64,000 bases of DNA from an uncultured Collinsella sp. GTDB lineage: Bacteria; Actinomycetota; Coriobacteriia; Coriobacteriales; Coriobacteriaceae. Made by a program: the position numbers and the translations under genes. Location of the stretch: positions 124,001-188,000 of the forward strand of contig CAUCKA010000003.1 of NCBI GenBank assembly GCA_958443265.1, written 5' to 3'. Each line of letters opens with the position of its first letter. Within the stretch, counting starts at the first letter, position 1. Below the pieces are notes generated by a model. It saw only the letters and a program-made list of their open reading frames with translations, ran no database searches and had not been told where the DNA came from. Shown piece after piece: positions 40,446 through 49,328 of this stretch.

Positions 40446-41522
40446 TTACACGTTAAAGCGGAAGTGCACGACGTCGCCATCGGCCATGACATAGTCCTTG
40501 CCCTCAATACGCAGCTTGCCGGCGGCCTTGGCGCCCTGCTCGCCGCCGAGCTCGATGTAGTCGTCGTAGCCAATGACCTCGGCCTTAATAAAGCCGCGCT
40601 CAAAGTCGGTGTGGATGACACCGGCAGCCTGCGGAGCGGTCGCACCCTGACGCACCGTCCAGGCCTTGACCTCCATCTCGCCGGCCGTAAAGAACGACTG
40701 CAGGCCAAGCAGCTTGTAGGCGGCCTGCGCGAGCACGTCCAGGCCGGGCTGCTCCAGGCCCAGGCTCTCCAGGTAGTCGGCAGCGTCCTCGGGATCGAGC
40801 TCGGAAAGCTCGGCCTCAATCTTGGCGCAGATCGGCAGCGGCTTGACGCCATCGATGGGCGCCAGGTCCTCGTTGAGCATATCCTCGTCCACGTTGGCCA
40901 CATACAGGATGGGCTTCATGGTGAGCAGGAACAGGCCCTTGGCGGCGGCGCGCTCCTCGTCAGTCATCTCCATGGATGCGGCGCGCTTGCCCTCGTTGAG
41001 CCAGGCAAGCAGACGCTTGGCGACCTCAAACTTGGGCATGAGCTCCTTGTCGCGCTTGGCCTCCTTCTCGAGCTTGGGCAGCTGCTTCTCGAGCGTGCCC
41101 ATGTCGGCCAGGATGAGCTCGGTCATGATGGTGTCGGCATCGCCGGCGGGATCGACGAACTCGCCGGTGCGGCCCACCTCACGCATGACGTTGGGGTCCT
41201 TAAAGTAGCGCACGACCTCGCAGATGGCGTCGGTCTCGCGGATGTTTGCCAAGAACTGGTTGCCCAGACCCTCGCCCTCGTTAGCGCCCTTCACCAGACC
41301 TGCGATGTCGACGAACTCGACCGTAGCCGGCACAATGCGACCCGGGTTGACGATGTCGGCGAGCTTTTGCAGGCGGCTATCGGGCACATCGACGATACCC
41401 ACGTTGGGGTCGATCGTGGCGAACGGGTAGTTGGCGGCAAGGCCGGTCTTTTTGGTAAGCGCGGTGAACAGCGTCGACTTGCCCACGTTGGGCAGGCCCA
41501 CGATACCGATGGAAAGGGACAC
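40446..41522 (-). CDS. ychF: redox-regulated ATPase/GTPase YchF
   Basis: The 358-residue Obg-like P-loop protein has VGLPNVGKST (8-17), the switch region FVDIAGLVKGANEGEGLGNQFL, and the C-terminal TGS domain (GEMEVKAWTVRQGATAPQAAG...). It binds ATP and associates with ribosomes. The start is GTG at 41522, with AAAGGAG just upstream; a longer frame to 41558 lacks a site. Length and motifs are standard. Confidence 0.95.
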   Translation of the reverse strand: MSLSIGIVGLPNVGKSTLFTALTKKTGLAANYPFATIDPNVGIVDVPDSRLQKLADIVNPGRIVPATVEFVDIAGLVKGANEGEGLGNQFLANIRETDAICEVVRYFKDPNVMREVGRTGEFVDPAGDADTIMTELILADMGTLEKQLPKLEKEAKRDKELMPKFEVAKRLLAWLNEGKRAASMEMTDEERAAAKGLFLLTMKPILYVANVDEDMLNEDLAPIDGVKPLPICAKIEAELSELDPEDAADYLESLGLEQPGLDVLAQAAYKLLGLQSFFTAGEMEVKAWTVRQGATAPQAAGVIHTDFERGFIKAEVIGYDDYIELGGEQGAKAAGKLRIEGKDYVMADGDVVHFRFNV

Positions 41523-41636
41523 GACAGCTCCTTTTGATACAGGTACTTCAAACTGCATAAGTATAGCGCCGCCGCAGCATCCAGGCGAACCCGGACGCCA
41601 CGGCGGCGCAAATGAAGCAGAGATAGGGGTCGCTGA

Positions 41637-42890
41637 CTAGTCTGCGAGCTTTTCCACCTGATCGAGCATCTTATCGAGCTTGGCCTTTGCCTCGGCCTTG
41701 ACCTTCTCGGCCTCCTCGTGAGCCTTCGCCTTCTGGGCGGCCTTTTCCTCGGCCTCGGGATCGACGACGACCAGATTGGACGCATCGTGTTCGACCAGCT
41801 TGAGCGCATGTTCGGGACAAACCTTGACGCAGGCTCCGCAACCCAAACAATACGTGGACTCCAGTGCAAAGCGACCGCTTCCCACCAAATCGCAGGCGGA
41901 CGTGGGGCACACGTTGACGCACTCGCCGCACGACGTGCACTTGTCAAAATCGCACTCCGGCGTGCTCACCTGCATGTTCTGGGCAAGCTCGGGGTGGTTT
42001 TGCAGCGTCGAGAGTACCAGCTGGCGCCCATGGGTGAGCGAACGGCGACGCTTGGTCGTCGTGGTGCCGCACATGGTGTTGAGCGTGCGCTCCAGCTGGG
42101 TGATCTGATGGCGATGGGCTTTGAGCTTCTGCGTCACCGAAGCCAGTGCCGCCGTCGCCGGGTTGAGCTTGGTCACCGTCAGGCCCGTGGTGCGGGCGAT
42201 CTTTTCCATGTATTCCTTGCGCTCGTACTCGCGGCGCTTATGGCATTTGAGGCTCTTGGGGTCGACCTCCAGGCCCATACCCGTACCAGCCCATTCCTCG
42301 GCCTTCGCAATCGCCTCGCCCAGCATGTCCTCGCCACCGGTGTTGCGGCATTTATCGCACACGCCCAGCGGCAGATACACACTCACGTTGGGATAGTCGG
42401 CCAGCACCGAGAACCAGGTCTCGGCTGTAATATCGCCCACGCAGGCAACGACGACCTCGTTCTCGCGCGGCATGCGCTTAAGGGCGCGCGTGCAGGTAAC
42501 GTAGGCGGTCTCGTGACTTGTAGCCGCCGAGACAATGTCGTCATACAGGTTTTTGGGTGCAAGACGCGGAGAGATGATCGCCTCCGTCGGGCAAGCAGCG
42601 GCGCACAGGCCGCACTTACGGCAGCTGTCGAGGATCTCGATGGCATCTTCCTCGACCTCGATGGCGTTGACCGGGCACACGTCCATGCACGCGGTGCAGC
42701 CACTCTTTTCGTTTTTGCAGGTCAAGCACGGAATCGTGTTTCCGCGTGGGCGCTCCTTATAGTCGGCGGGATTCCACTGCGGCCCCAATGGATCGAGTGC
42801 ATCGGTCACACCGCCAAGCGGGTTTTTAAGAAAGTCGAAACCCTTGCTGATCTCGATAATGTCATCAAACAGATCGTGTTCCTGCGCCAT
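41637..42890 (-). CDS. ferredoxin-like protein with several 4Fe-4S clusters
   Basis: The 417-residue cytosolic protein has an N-terminal pair of 4Fe-4S sites (CLTCKNEKSGCTACMDVCP; CRKCGLCAAACP), a central CDKCRN segment in a domain of unknown type, and a C-terminal pair (CTSCGECVNVCP; CLGCGACVKVCP), then a Lys/Glu-rich coiled tail. It is likely an electron-transfer protein of anaerobic metabolism; the partner is unknown. The ATG at 42890 follows GGGAGGGG. Confidence 0.8.
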   Translation of the reverse strand: MAQEHDLFDDIIEISKGFDFLKNPLGGVTDALDPLGPQWNPADYKERPRGNTIPCLTCKNEKSGCTACMDVCPVNAIEVEEDAIEILDSCRKCGLCAAACPTEAIISPRLAPKNLYDDIVSAATSHETAYVTCTRALKRMPRENEVVVACVGDITAETWFSVLADYPNVSVYLPLGVCDKCRNTGGEDMLGEAIAKAEEWAGTGMGLEVDPKSLKCHKRREYERKEYMEKIARTTGLTVTKLNPATAALASVTQKLKAHRHQITQLERTLNTMCGTTTTKRRRSLTHGRQLVLSTLQNHPELAQNMQVSTPECDFDKCTSCGECVNVCPTSACDLVGSGRFALESTYCLGCGACVKVCPEHALKLVEHDASNLVVVDPEAEEKAAQKAKAHEEAEKVKAEAKAKLDKMLDQVEKLAD

Positions 42891-43041
42891 GCGCGGCCCC
42901 TCCCTGAGCAGTGCAAACAAGCAAGAGATAATGATACGCTATCGGCCCACGCCTCGGGCAAATTACACGCGGCGCATCTTTGCGGAAAATAGCCCATGGC
43001 CTATCGCCGCCTCGATTGCACAAGGCCAATCAAGCGCCAAA

Positions 43042-44109
43042 CTATGCCTCGCACATGAGCTGCACGAGCTTTTGCCTGGTCACCTTTGTCTGTTCGTTGG
43101 CCATGTTGCGCTCGTTCTTAAAAGTTGCGTCGGCAACGCTCAGCAAATCGGCATCGGTAATCTCATCAAGCCCCAGCTCCTCAAGCGTCGTCGGCAGACC
43201 GACGCGCTGGCAAAACTCGAGCACCTGATCAAGCTCGGGCGCACGCTCCAGGCGCAGCTGCACCACCAGACCAAATGCCACGGCCTCACCATGCATGGCC
43301 TTGCACTCGGGCAGAATCGTCAGCCCGTTGGCGATGGCATGCGCCAACGCCAAGCCACCGCTCTCAAAACCAACACCCGAAAGCAGGATGTTGCACTCGA
43401 TCAGGCGCTCAACCGCCGGCGATGTGCGCCCCTTTTTGAGATCGCGCTTGGCAGCGACGCCGCATTCCATAAGCGTGTCGTAGCAGGCACGTGCCGCGAC
43501 CAGTGCCAAGTGCCCCGGCGCGCCACCGTGCTCGTTCGCACCTCTCGCCGCGGCGCACGAACGCGCCTCGAAGTACGTTGCCAGCGCATCGCCCATACCA
43601 GCGACCGTCATACGCAGTGGGGCCGCCGCGACCACGTTGGTATCGACCACGACCAGGTCTGGATTCTTCTCGAGCATCAGGTAGCGGTCGAACGACCCGT
43701 CCTCGTGATACAACACCGAAATCGCGCTGCACGGACCATCCATTGAGGCCGCCGTGGGACATACGCACAACGGCAGCTCAGCATAAAACGCAACGGCCTT
43801 TGCGATATCGAGCATCTTGCCGCCGCCAATGCCCACCACCATGTCGCAATACTCGGCCCGGGCTTCCTTGGCCATTTCGACAACGGCATCTTCCGTACAC
43901 GGACCGTTGTAAATCTTAAAGAACGGCTCGCTTAGATCTTCATCCAGAAATCCATCGACGATCTGCCTGCACAGCCGATCCTCGGTGCCCTGGTCAAACA
44001 AGACATAGGCAGCGCAGCCCAACCATGACAAATACCTGCCCTGACGCGAAAGTTCGCCCGGCCCCTGAACATACCGGCCAGGACCACCGTAAACCATAGG
44101 AAGCGCCAT
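43042..44109 (-). CDS. iron-containing alcohol dehydrogenase family protein (glycerol-dehydrogenase-like)
   Basis: The 355-residue protein has the NAD site GIGGGKMLDIAKA and the metal ligands of the GldA group (GMGDALATYFEA; LAHAIANGL; ECKAMHGEAVAFG). It is a paralogue of the next gene, about 40-50% alike by eye, separated from it by a strong terminator, so the two are separately expressed. The substrate may differ from glycerol. Confidence 0.85.
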   Translation of the reverse strand: MALPMVYGGPGRYVQGPGELSRQGRYLSWLGCAAYVLFDQGTEDRLCRQIVDGFLDEDLSEPFFKIYNGPCTEDAVVEMAKEARAEYCDMVVGIGGGKMLDIAKAVAFYAELPLCVCPTAASMDGPCSAISVLYHEDGSFDRYLMLEKNPDLVVVDTNVVAAAPLRMTVAGMGDALATYFEARSCAAARGANEHGGAPGHLALVAARACYDTLMECGVAAKRDLKKGRTSPAVERLIECNILLSGVGFESGGLALAHAIANGLTILPECKAMHGEAVAFGLVVQLRLERAPELDQVLEFCQRVGLPTTLEELGLDEITDADLLSVADATFKNERNMANEQTKVTRQKLVQLMCEA

Positions 44110-44140
44110 ACGAGAATCCGCCCTTCATCAAACAACGATT

Positions 44141-44203
44141 GGTGCAAAGTAACCTGACCCCTTTGCACCAACTTGGTGCGATGGGGTCAGGTTGGTTTGC
44201 ACC
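44141..44203. repeat. 21-bp imperfect inverted repeat
   Basis: GGTGCAAAGTAACCTGACCCC (split for reading: GGTGCAAAG then TAACCTGACCCC) at 44141-44161 is inverted at 44183-44203 with two mismatches. It looks like an intergenic REP-type element rather than a simple terminator. Confidence 0.55.
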
Positions 44204-44211
44204 ATAGCAAA

Positions 44212-44244
44212 AAGGGGCAAAGCCGTCTGCTGGCTTTGCCCCTT
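44212..44244 (-). terminator. terminator of gldA
   Basis: AAGGGGCAAAGCC (44212-44224) pairs with GGCTTTGCCCCTT (44232-44244); on the minus strand it is followed by TTTGC. Confidence 0.8.
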
Positions 44245-44256
44245 CCTTAGCTTGAT

Positions 44257-45357
44257 TTACTCATCCATAAGGTAGTAGTGACCCAGCGCGTCGGCACCCA
44301 GGATGGCGTTTGCGACCATCTCGGGCGTCACCTCAAACGGCATGTTGCACATGGTGTCATCGGGCGCGCAGGCGGCCTCGGCAACAATCATGGCCTGCTC
44401 GCGCGTAAGCTCGGCAACGCCAAGTTCCTTCATCGTGACCGGCAGGCCCAGCTCAATGCAGAAGCCCAAGACTTCCTCGAGTTTCTCAGTCGGAGCATCC
44501 TCGAGTACCAGCTGAACGATGGTGCCAAAGGCGACCTTCTCGCCGTGATACATGCCGTGGCACTCGGGCAGCATCGTCAGGCCATTGTGGATGGCATGAG
44601 CAGCAGCAAGGCCCGAGCTCTCAAAGCCAATGCCCGAAAGCAGCGTATTGGCCTCGATGATATGCTCGACGGCAGGCGTCAGCGCGCCCTTCTCCAACGC
44701 GACCTTGGCCTTGACGCCATCGGTCATAAGCGTCTCGTAGCAGAGCTTGGCGAGCGCCAGACCAGCCATACCACCCTTGCCGCCGGCGCAAGTGCCACCG
44801 TCGGCATCGTGCGTCGCCTGGGCCTCAAAGTAGGTTGCGAGCGCATCGCCCATACCGGAAACCGTCAGGCGCACCGGGCTCGCCGCGATAACTGTCGTAT
44901 CCATCAGGACAATGTTGGGGTTTGCCTTAAGGAACAGGTACTTATCGAACTGGCCGTCATCGGTGTAGAGCACCGAAAGTGCCGAACACGGTGCATCGGT
45001 CGAAGCGATGGTGGGGCAAATGATAACCGGGGACTCCAGGTAGTAGGCAACGGCTTTGGCGGTATCGAGGATCTTGCCGCCACCGACGCCGACGATGATG
45101 TCGCAGCCGTTGTCGCGCGCGAGCGCAACCAGGCGATCGACCTCGCTCTTGGAGCACTCGCCGTTAAAGTCCTCAAACAGCAGCTCGGCCTTAGCCTCGG
45201 CAAAACCACCCTCGATCTTGGCACCGACGCGCTTCTTGCCCGAAGGCGTCACGATGACGAGGGCCTTAGCGCCGAGCGGCTCGACATAGGAGCCGAGCTT
45301 GGCGAGCTCGTCCGGACCCTGGATGTACTTGCTGGGGCTATTGAAAATTGCAGCCAT
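44257..45357 (-). CDS. gldA: glycerol dehydrogenase
   Basis: The enzyme oxidises glycerol to dihydroxyacetone with NAD and needs a divalent metal. The 366-residue protein has GVGGGKILDTAKA (NAD) and the ligands GMGDALATYFEAQAT, AAHAIHNGL and ECHGMYHGEKVAFG. It is the expected length. It is the middle of three metal-dependent dehydrogenase genes on this strand, each with its own terminator. Confidence 0.9.
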   Translation of the reverse strand: MAAIFNSPSKYIQGPDELAKLGSYVEPLGAKALVIVTPSGKKRVGAKIEGGFAEAKAELLFEDFNGECSKSEVDRLVALARDNGCDIIVGVGGGKILDTAKAVAYYLESPVIICPTIASTDAPCSALSVLYTDDGQFDKYLFLKANPNIVLMDTTVIAASPVRLTVSGMGDALATYFEAQATHDADGGTCAGGKGGMAGLALAKLCYETLMTDGVKAKVALEKGALTPAVEHIIEANTLLSGIGFESSGLAAAHAIHNGLTMLPECHGMYHGEKVAFGTIVQLVLEDAPTEKLEEVLGFCIELGLPVTMKELGVAELTREQAMIVAEAACAPDDTMCNMPFEVTPEMVANAILGADALGHYYLMDE

Positions 45358-45388
45358 AACTATCCCATTCTCTAAAAGAAAAAAGAAA

Positions 45389-45418
45389 GGGGCTCCGTAC
45401 GGATACGTGCGGAGCCCC
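45389..45418 (-). terminator. terminator of the alcohol dehydrogenase gene
   Basis: GGGGCTCCG (45389-45397) pairs with CGGAGCCCC (45410-45418), followed on the minus strand by TTTCTTTTTTC. Confidence 0.85.
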
Positions 45419-45440
45419 TCGTTACGATAACAAGAGTCGA

Positions 45441-46664
45441 TTAGAAATCGATGTCGGTGTCGTAGTAGCAGGCCTTGAGGATCTTCTCGAAGTCGGCAGC
45501 CTTGGTCTCACGCGGGTTCTCGGGCGTGCAGGCGTCGGTCTCGGCGTTCGCAGCGATCTCGGGCAGCTTGGCGAGGAACTCCTCCTCGGAAACCATCTGC
45601 GGGTTCTCGGCGTCGACCTTCACGCCACCATTCGCGTAATCCTTGATGGACTGCGGAATGTTGAGCTGGTCATTGAGGTCGCGAATCTTCTGGACGAGCG
45701 CAGCGATGAGCTCCTCGTTGGTCTCGCCGGGAAGGTGCAGGATCTCCTTGGCCACGTAAGCGTAACGCTCAGCAGCACGCGGGTCCTTGGAGTTCCACTG
45801 GATAACCTTGCCCAGGTACATGGCGTTAGCGGCACCGTGGATGATGTGGCCGTTCTCGAAGGCAGCACCGGTCTTGTGAGCCATGGAGTGAACGATGCCG
45901 AGCAGGCCCGAGGAGAAGGCGATACCGGCGATGCACTGAGCCTCGTGCATGTGCTGACGGGCCTCATGGTCGCCAGCATAGGACTTGGGCAGCCACTCGA
46001 CGATCTCGCGGATGCCGTGCAGGGCGTTGGCGTCGGTGAACATAGAGGCGCAGGTGGAAACGTAGGCCTCCATGCAGTGGGTCAGAGCATCCATGCCGGT
46101 GTGAGCGCACAGCTTGGCGGGCATGGTGTAGGTGAGCTCGGGGTCGACGATGGCGACATCAGGGGTGATGTTGAAGTCGGCCAGCGGGTACTTGATGCCC
46201 TTGGCGTAGTCGGTAATGACGGAGAACGCGGTGACCTCGGTAGCGGTGCCGGAGGTAGAGGAGATGGCACAGAAATGAGCCTTCTGACGCAGCTCCGGGA
46301 AGCTGAACGGCTGGATGATGTTATCGAAGGACTCCTCGGGATACTCGTAGAAGACCCACATGGCCTTAGCGGCATCGATGGGCGAGCCGCCACCGATGGC
46401 GATAATCCAGTCGGGCTCGAACTCGCGCATGGCCTCGGCGCCCTTCATGACCGTCTCGATGGACGGGTCGGACTCGACGCCCTCGAACAGCTTGACCTCG
46501 AAACCGCCTTCCTTAAGGTCGTTCTCGACGTCCTGCAGGAACCCGCCGCGGCGCATAGAGCTGCCGCCAGAAACGATGATGGCCTTCTTGCCCTTGAGGT
46601 TCTTCACCTCGTGGCGAGCGCCCTCACCAAAGTACAGATCGCGAGGATTGGTAAAACGTCCCAT
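45441..46664 (-). CDS. iron-containing alcohol dehydrogenase (butanol-dehydrogenase-like)
   Basis: The 407-residue protein has IAIGGGSPIDAAKAMWVFYEYP, SSTSGTATEVTAFSVIT, and metal ligands in HTGMDALTHCMEAYVS, GIVHSMAHKTGAAF and NGHIIHGAANAMYL, as in type III NAD(P)-dependent alcohol dehydrogenases. It should interconvert an aldehyde and an alcohol in fermentation. The ATG at 46664 follows AGGAGG by 6 nt. Confidence 0.9.
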   Translation of the reverse strand: MGRFTNPRDLYFGEGARHEVKNLKGKKAIIVSGGSSMRRGGFLQDVENDLKEGGFEVKLFEGVESDPSIETVMKGAEAMREFEPDWIIAIGGGSPIDAAKAMWVFYEYPEESFDNIIQPFSFPELRQKAHFCAISSTSGTATEVTAFSVITDYAKGIKYPLADFNITPDVAIVDPELTYTMPAKLCAHTGMDALTHCMEAYVSTCASMFTDANALHGIREIVEWLPKSYAGDHEARQHMHEAQCIAGIAFSSGLLGIVHSMAHKTGAAFENGHIIHGAANAMYLGKVIQWNSKDPRAAERYAYVAKEILHLPGETNEELIAALVQKIRDLNDQLNIPQSIKDYANGGVKVDAENPQMVSEEEFLAKLPEIAANAETDACTPENPRETKAADFEKILKACYYDTDIDF

Positions 46665-47163
46665 ACTGTGCCTCCTAAACAAGCCCCTCTTAGACTTGCG
46701 TATATAACGGAGCACCCGATTGGCTCCGTTAGGACCGTTTTGCGCGTTGCCGGCGATGACAATGCGCGATGTCTAAACGTCTCAACGCTCAGACAAACAA
46801 TATTCTACCGTTCTGGTTGGTCAGTTATTCACCTAAAGCCGACAATGATGAAACGTTTTTCTATCCCTGAAGACCCTTGTGGGGCATTCATACTCCCAAG
46901 CTGGGCAAACGTTTTATCAAGGTTGACCACATATCCCGGGCAGGACTGTGCCCCTCCAAAATGCGCCCCGTTCGCCGCCAAAAATCGACCGTTTGCGGCA
47001 CCGTGATACCACTCGGTCGTCCAGGGTGCCGACATTTGTGCGACATCTGTCTTCGTGGTGCAAAGGTGCATGTCGGAGCGTGGCGCCACCGGCGCGCCAC
47101 ATGCGGGTAAACTAGAGCGTTATATAGAGATATTTGAACCCTAACCGCAGCAAAGGAGGCTCC
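46665..47163. other. 500-bp divergent spacer
   Basis: No gene is supported here. The dehydrogenase leader holds AACGGAG (46706-46712) inverted at 46724-46730. The rest contains no long repeat or RNA that I recognise; the region may carry promoters for both directions. Confidence 0.5.
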
Positions 47164-48240
47164 ATGGCATTCGACCCCATACAAGAGGATTGCCATCGCC
47201 TCGTTCTTGAGGCCTTGCGCCGCGACAATATCCCGCTCACCGACGGTGCCGCCGTAGAGCGCCTGATGGAACAATTCACCCGTAACCCCGCGCCGCTCAT
47301 CGTGCACGACCGCGACCGCGCCGGGCACCTCATTGCCAAGGTGGTCGAGGCTGTCGACTACCGCATTCCCTTTATCCCTGACGATACCCAGGCAGAGCAA
47401 GAAGAGACCGCAGCCGAGAACATGCTCCGCGAGGCAGCCGCGCTCGACCCGGCCAGCTGGGATGCCCAGCGCATGCTGTGCGCGCTCACCGCCGAATCCA
47501 ACGAGGAATACGTACAGTATTTGGTGTCCAAGTGCGATGAGGTGGAGCACGATCTGGCGCTCAAGATTGCCTCGGCGCAGGACCCCTACGAGCGTGAGGC
47601 CGCAGGCGACCTGACCCGCCGTCCCTACCTGCGCTGGCTTGCCGCCTTGGCATCGCGCGCGCTCATTAGCGGCCGCTACCGCATGTCGCTGGATGCCGCG
47701 AATCGCAGCCTGGACTTTGCACCCAACGACCCCGCCGGCGTCCGCCATACTGCGATGCTTGCCATGGCAAAGCTCGAATACCCTGCCGAGGAGCTCAAGC
47801 GTTTTCGTTCCGCCCACTCCGTGCCCTATCTTGCCAACACACCGCTGCGCCGCCGTCCCAAGGACGCAGAGCGCGACCTGGACCCGTGGACGCTCATCGC
47901 GCTGATGAGCGCTGCCTGGCGCGAGCTGGATTACGAGGGCGCCGAACACTACCTGCGCATCCTTGCGCGCTCATGCCCGCACGCAGCCGAAGCACTCTAC
48001 TTCCAAACCGAGTTTCCCGATGGCGTCTATGCCCGCGTCAACGTGGGTACAGGCTCCACCGACGAGCTCGTCCTTGCACTGTCCGAGGCGACGCCGGTAC
48101 TGCAGGAGGGCCTGGGCGCTCCCGACAACGCCAGCTTTACCGCCTGGGTCGCCACCAACGACATCGTGCGTTCCCAGATCGACGAGCGCATCCTGCGCGC
48201 AGCCGAGCAGGGGCTTCCATTTAAGGGAGGGGACCTCTAA
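47164..48240 (+). CDS. helical-repeat (TPR-like) protein of unknown function
   Basis: The 358-residue protein is not recognised. It is rich in Ala/Leu/Arg helices in pairs (AAENMLREAAALDPASWDAQRMLCAL; SGRYRMSLDAANRSLDFAPNDPAG), as in TPR or SEL1-like scaffolds. No signal peptide. AAAGGAGG precedes the ATG. It overlaps the next gene by one base (TAATG); both products have similar length and helix pattern, so they may be ancient duplicates acting together. Confidence 0.65.
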   Translation: MAFDPIQEDCHRLVLEALRRDNIPLTDGAAVERLMEQFTRNPAPLIVHDRDRAGHLIAKVVEAVDYRIPFIPDDTQAEQEETAAENMLREAAALDPASWDAQRMLCALTAESNEEYVQYLVSKCDEVEHDLALKIASAQDPYEREAAGDLTRRPYLRWLAALASRALISGRYRMSLDAANRSLDFAPNDPAGVRHTAMLAMAKLEYPAEELKRFRSAHSVPYLANTPLRRRPKDAERDLDPWTLIALMSAAWRELDYEGAEHYLRILARSCPHAAEALYFQTEFPDGVYARVNVGTGSTDELVLALSEATPVLQEGLGAPDNASFTAWVATNDIVRSQIDERILRAAEQGLPFKGGDL

Positions 48241-49283
48241 TGGATCCGAGCGTCTACATCCCCGCCTACTTGGAGCGCACCTATCTGGCGTCGCACCCCG
48301 AACTCACCGATGCAGCACGCGAACTTGTCCATAACGACATCAGTGCGAATCCTCACAAGTATGCGCAGTCCGAGCATGCCCAGGCGCTGCTGTCCTATGC
48401 CGGTGTCCATCGTCACCTGCTCGACGAGCTCCATCGCATCGAGGACCTGGGCAGCGACGAGGAGTTCGAGCAGACGCGCAATCGTCTGTTCGACGACATG
48501 CGCGATGAGCTGCTCAAGATCGTCCGCGTCGATGCACTGGCCGTCGACGCGCAGCTGCTCGCCATCATCCTGGCCGACACGCCCGTTGACGCCTGCCTGG
48601 GCGACCTGATGAAGCTCGAGGCGAGCACGGCCGACTACCTGCAACAGAGCGTGCCCGGGTTTGATATGGAGGCCCCGCACTATTGGGCCAATAATGTTTT
48701 GGCCGACGGTGTCACCGCAGCAGACCTCACCGTAAGCGAGCCGGCGCTTATCGGGTGGCTCCACACGCTCGAGGCCATCTCGCAGCTGTGCATGGCGAGC
48801 GCCCGCTACCGCGCTGCTGCCAACTACGCCCGCCGCGTCCTTAAGGCGGAGGGCTATCCCACCCGGGCCGCCGGCACCGTGTTGTTTGCCCTCGCCCGCT
48901 TGGAAGACCAGGACGGCTTTTTTGCCCTAGCCCACCAGCTCGAGGAACAGGTGGGAGCCGATGCACTCGAGAACTCCCCCTGGTACCTGCTCGCCCGCAC
49001 GATCTTGCTGTTCAAAACGAACAAGATGCGCCCGGCGACACGCGCGCTGCGCGAGTTCGCTAACCGTTGCGAGGGCGGCGCGTTCTTCTTGCTGAACCCC
49101 ATGTACCAGACGCCGTATCTTCCCTGCCGACCCGAGCCGCGCGACCCCTGGGACCTCTCGCACCAGGCGGTTTGGGAAGCCGACGGCATCATCTCGGATA
49201 CTCCCGACTTTGCCCCCTGGGCCAGCGCTTGCGAAGACGTATCGCAGCTTGCCCAGGAATTTGCGCGCCGTTACGGCTTTTAA
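48240..49283 (+). CDS. helical-repeat (TPR-like) protein of unknown function, partner of the preceding gene
   Basis: The 347-residue protein is mostly helical, with TPR-type pairs around LEAISQLCMASARYRAAANYARRVLKAEGYP and ATRALREFANRCEGGAFFLLNP. Translation is coupled to the gene before it. The C-terminal WEADGIISDTPDFAPW is conserved-looking but unassigned. The murT-gatD gene follows by 45 bp, so the three may share a transcript. Confidence 0.65.
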   Translation: MDPSVYIPAYLERTYLASHPELTDAARELVHNDISANPHKYAQSEHAQALLSYAGVHRHLLDELHRIEDLGSDEEFEQTRNRLFDDMRDELLKIVRVDALAVDAQLLAIILADTPVDACLGDLMKLEASTADYLQQSVPGFDMEAPHYWANNVLADGVTAADLTVSEPALIGWLHTLEAISQLCMASARYRAAANYARRVLKAEGYPTRAAGTVLFALARLEDQDGFFALAHQLEEQVGADALENSPWYLLARTILLFKTNKMRPATRALREFANRCEGGAFFLLNPMYQTPYLPCRPEPRDPWDLSHQAVWEADGIISDTPDFAPWASACEDVSQLAQEFARRYGF

Positions 49284-49328
49284 CGGCGCAAACGCCACGA
49301 CCATGTCATTCACGTTAGGAACGGCTTC

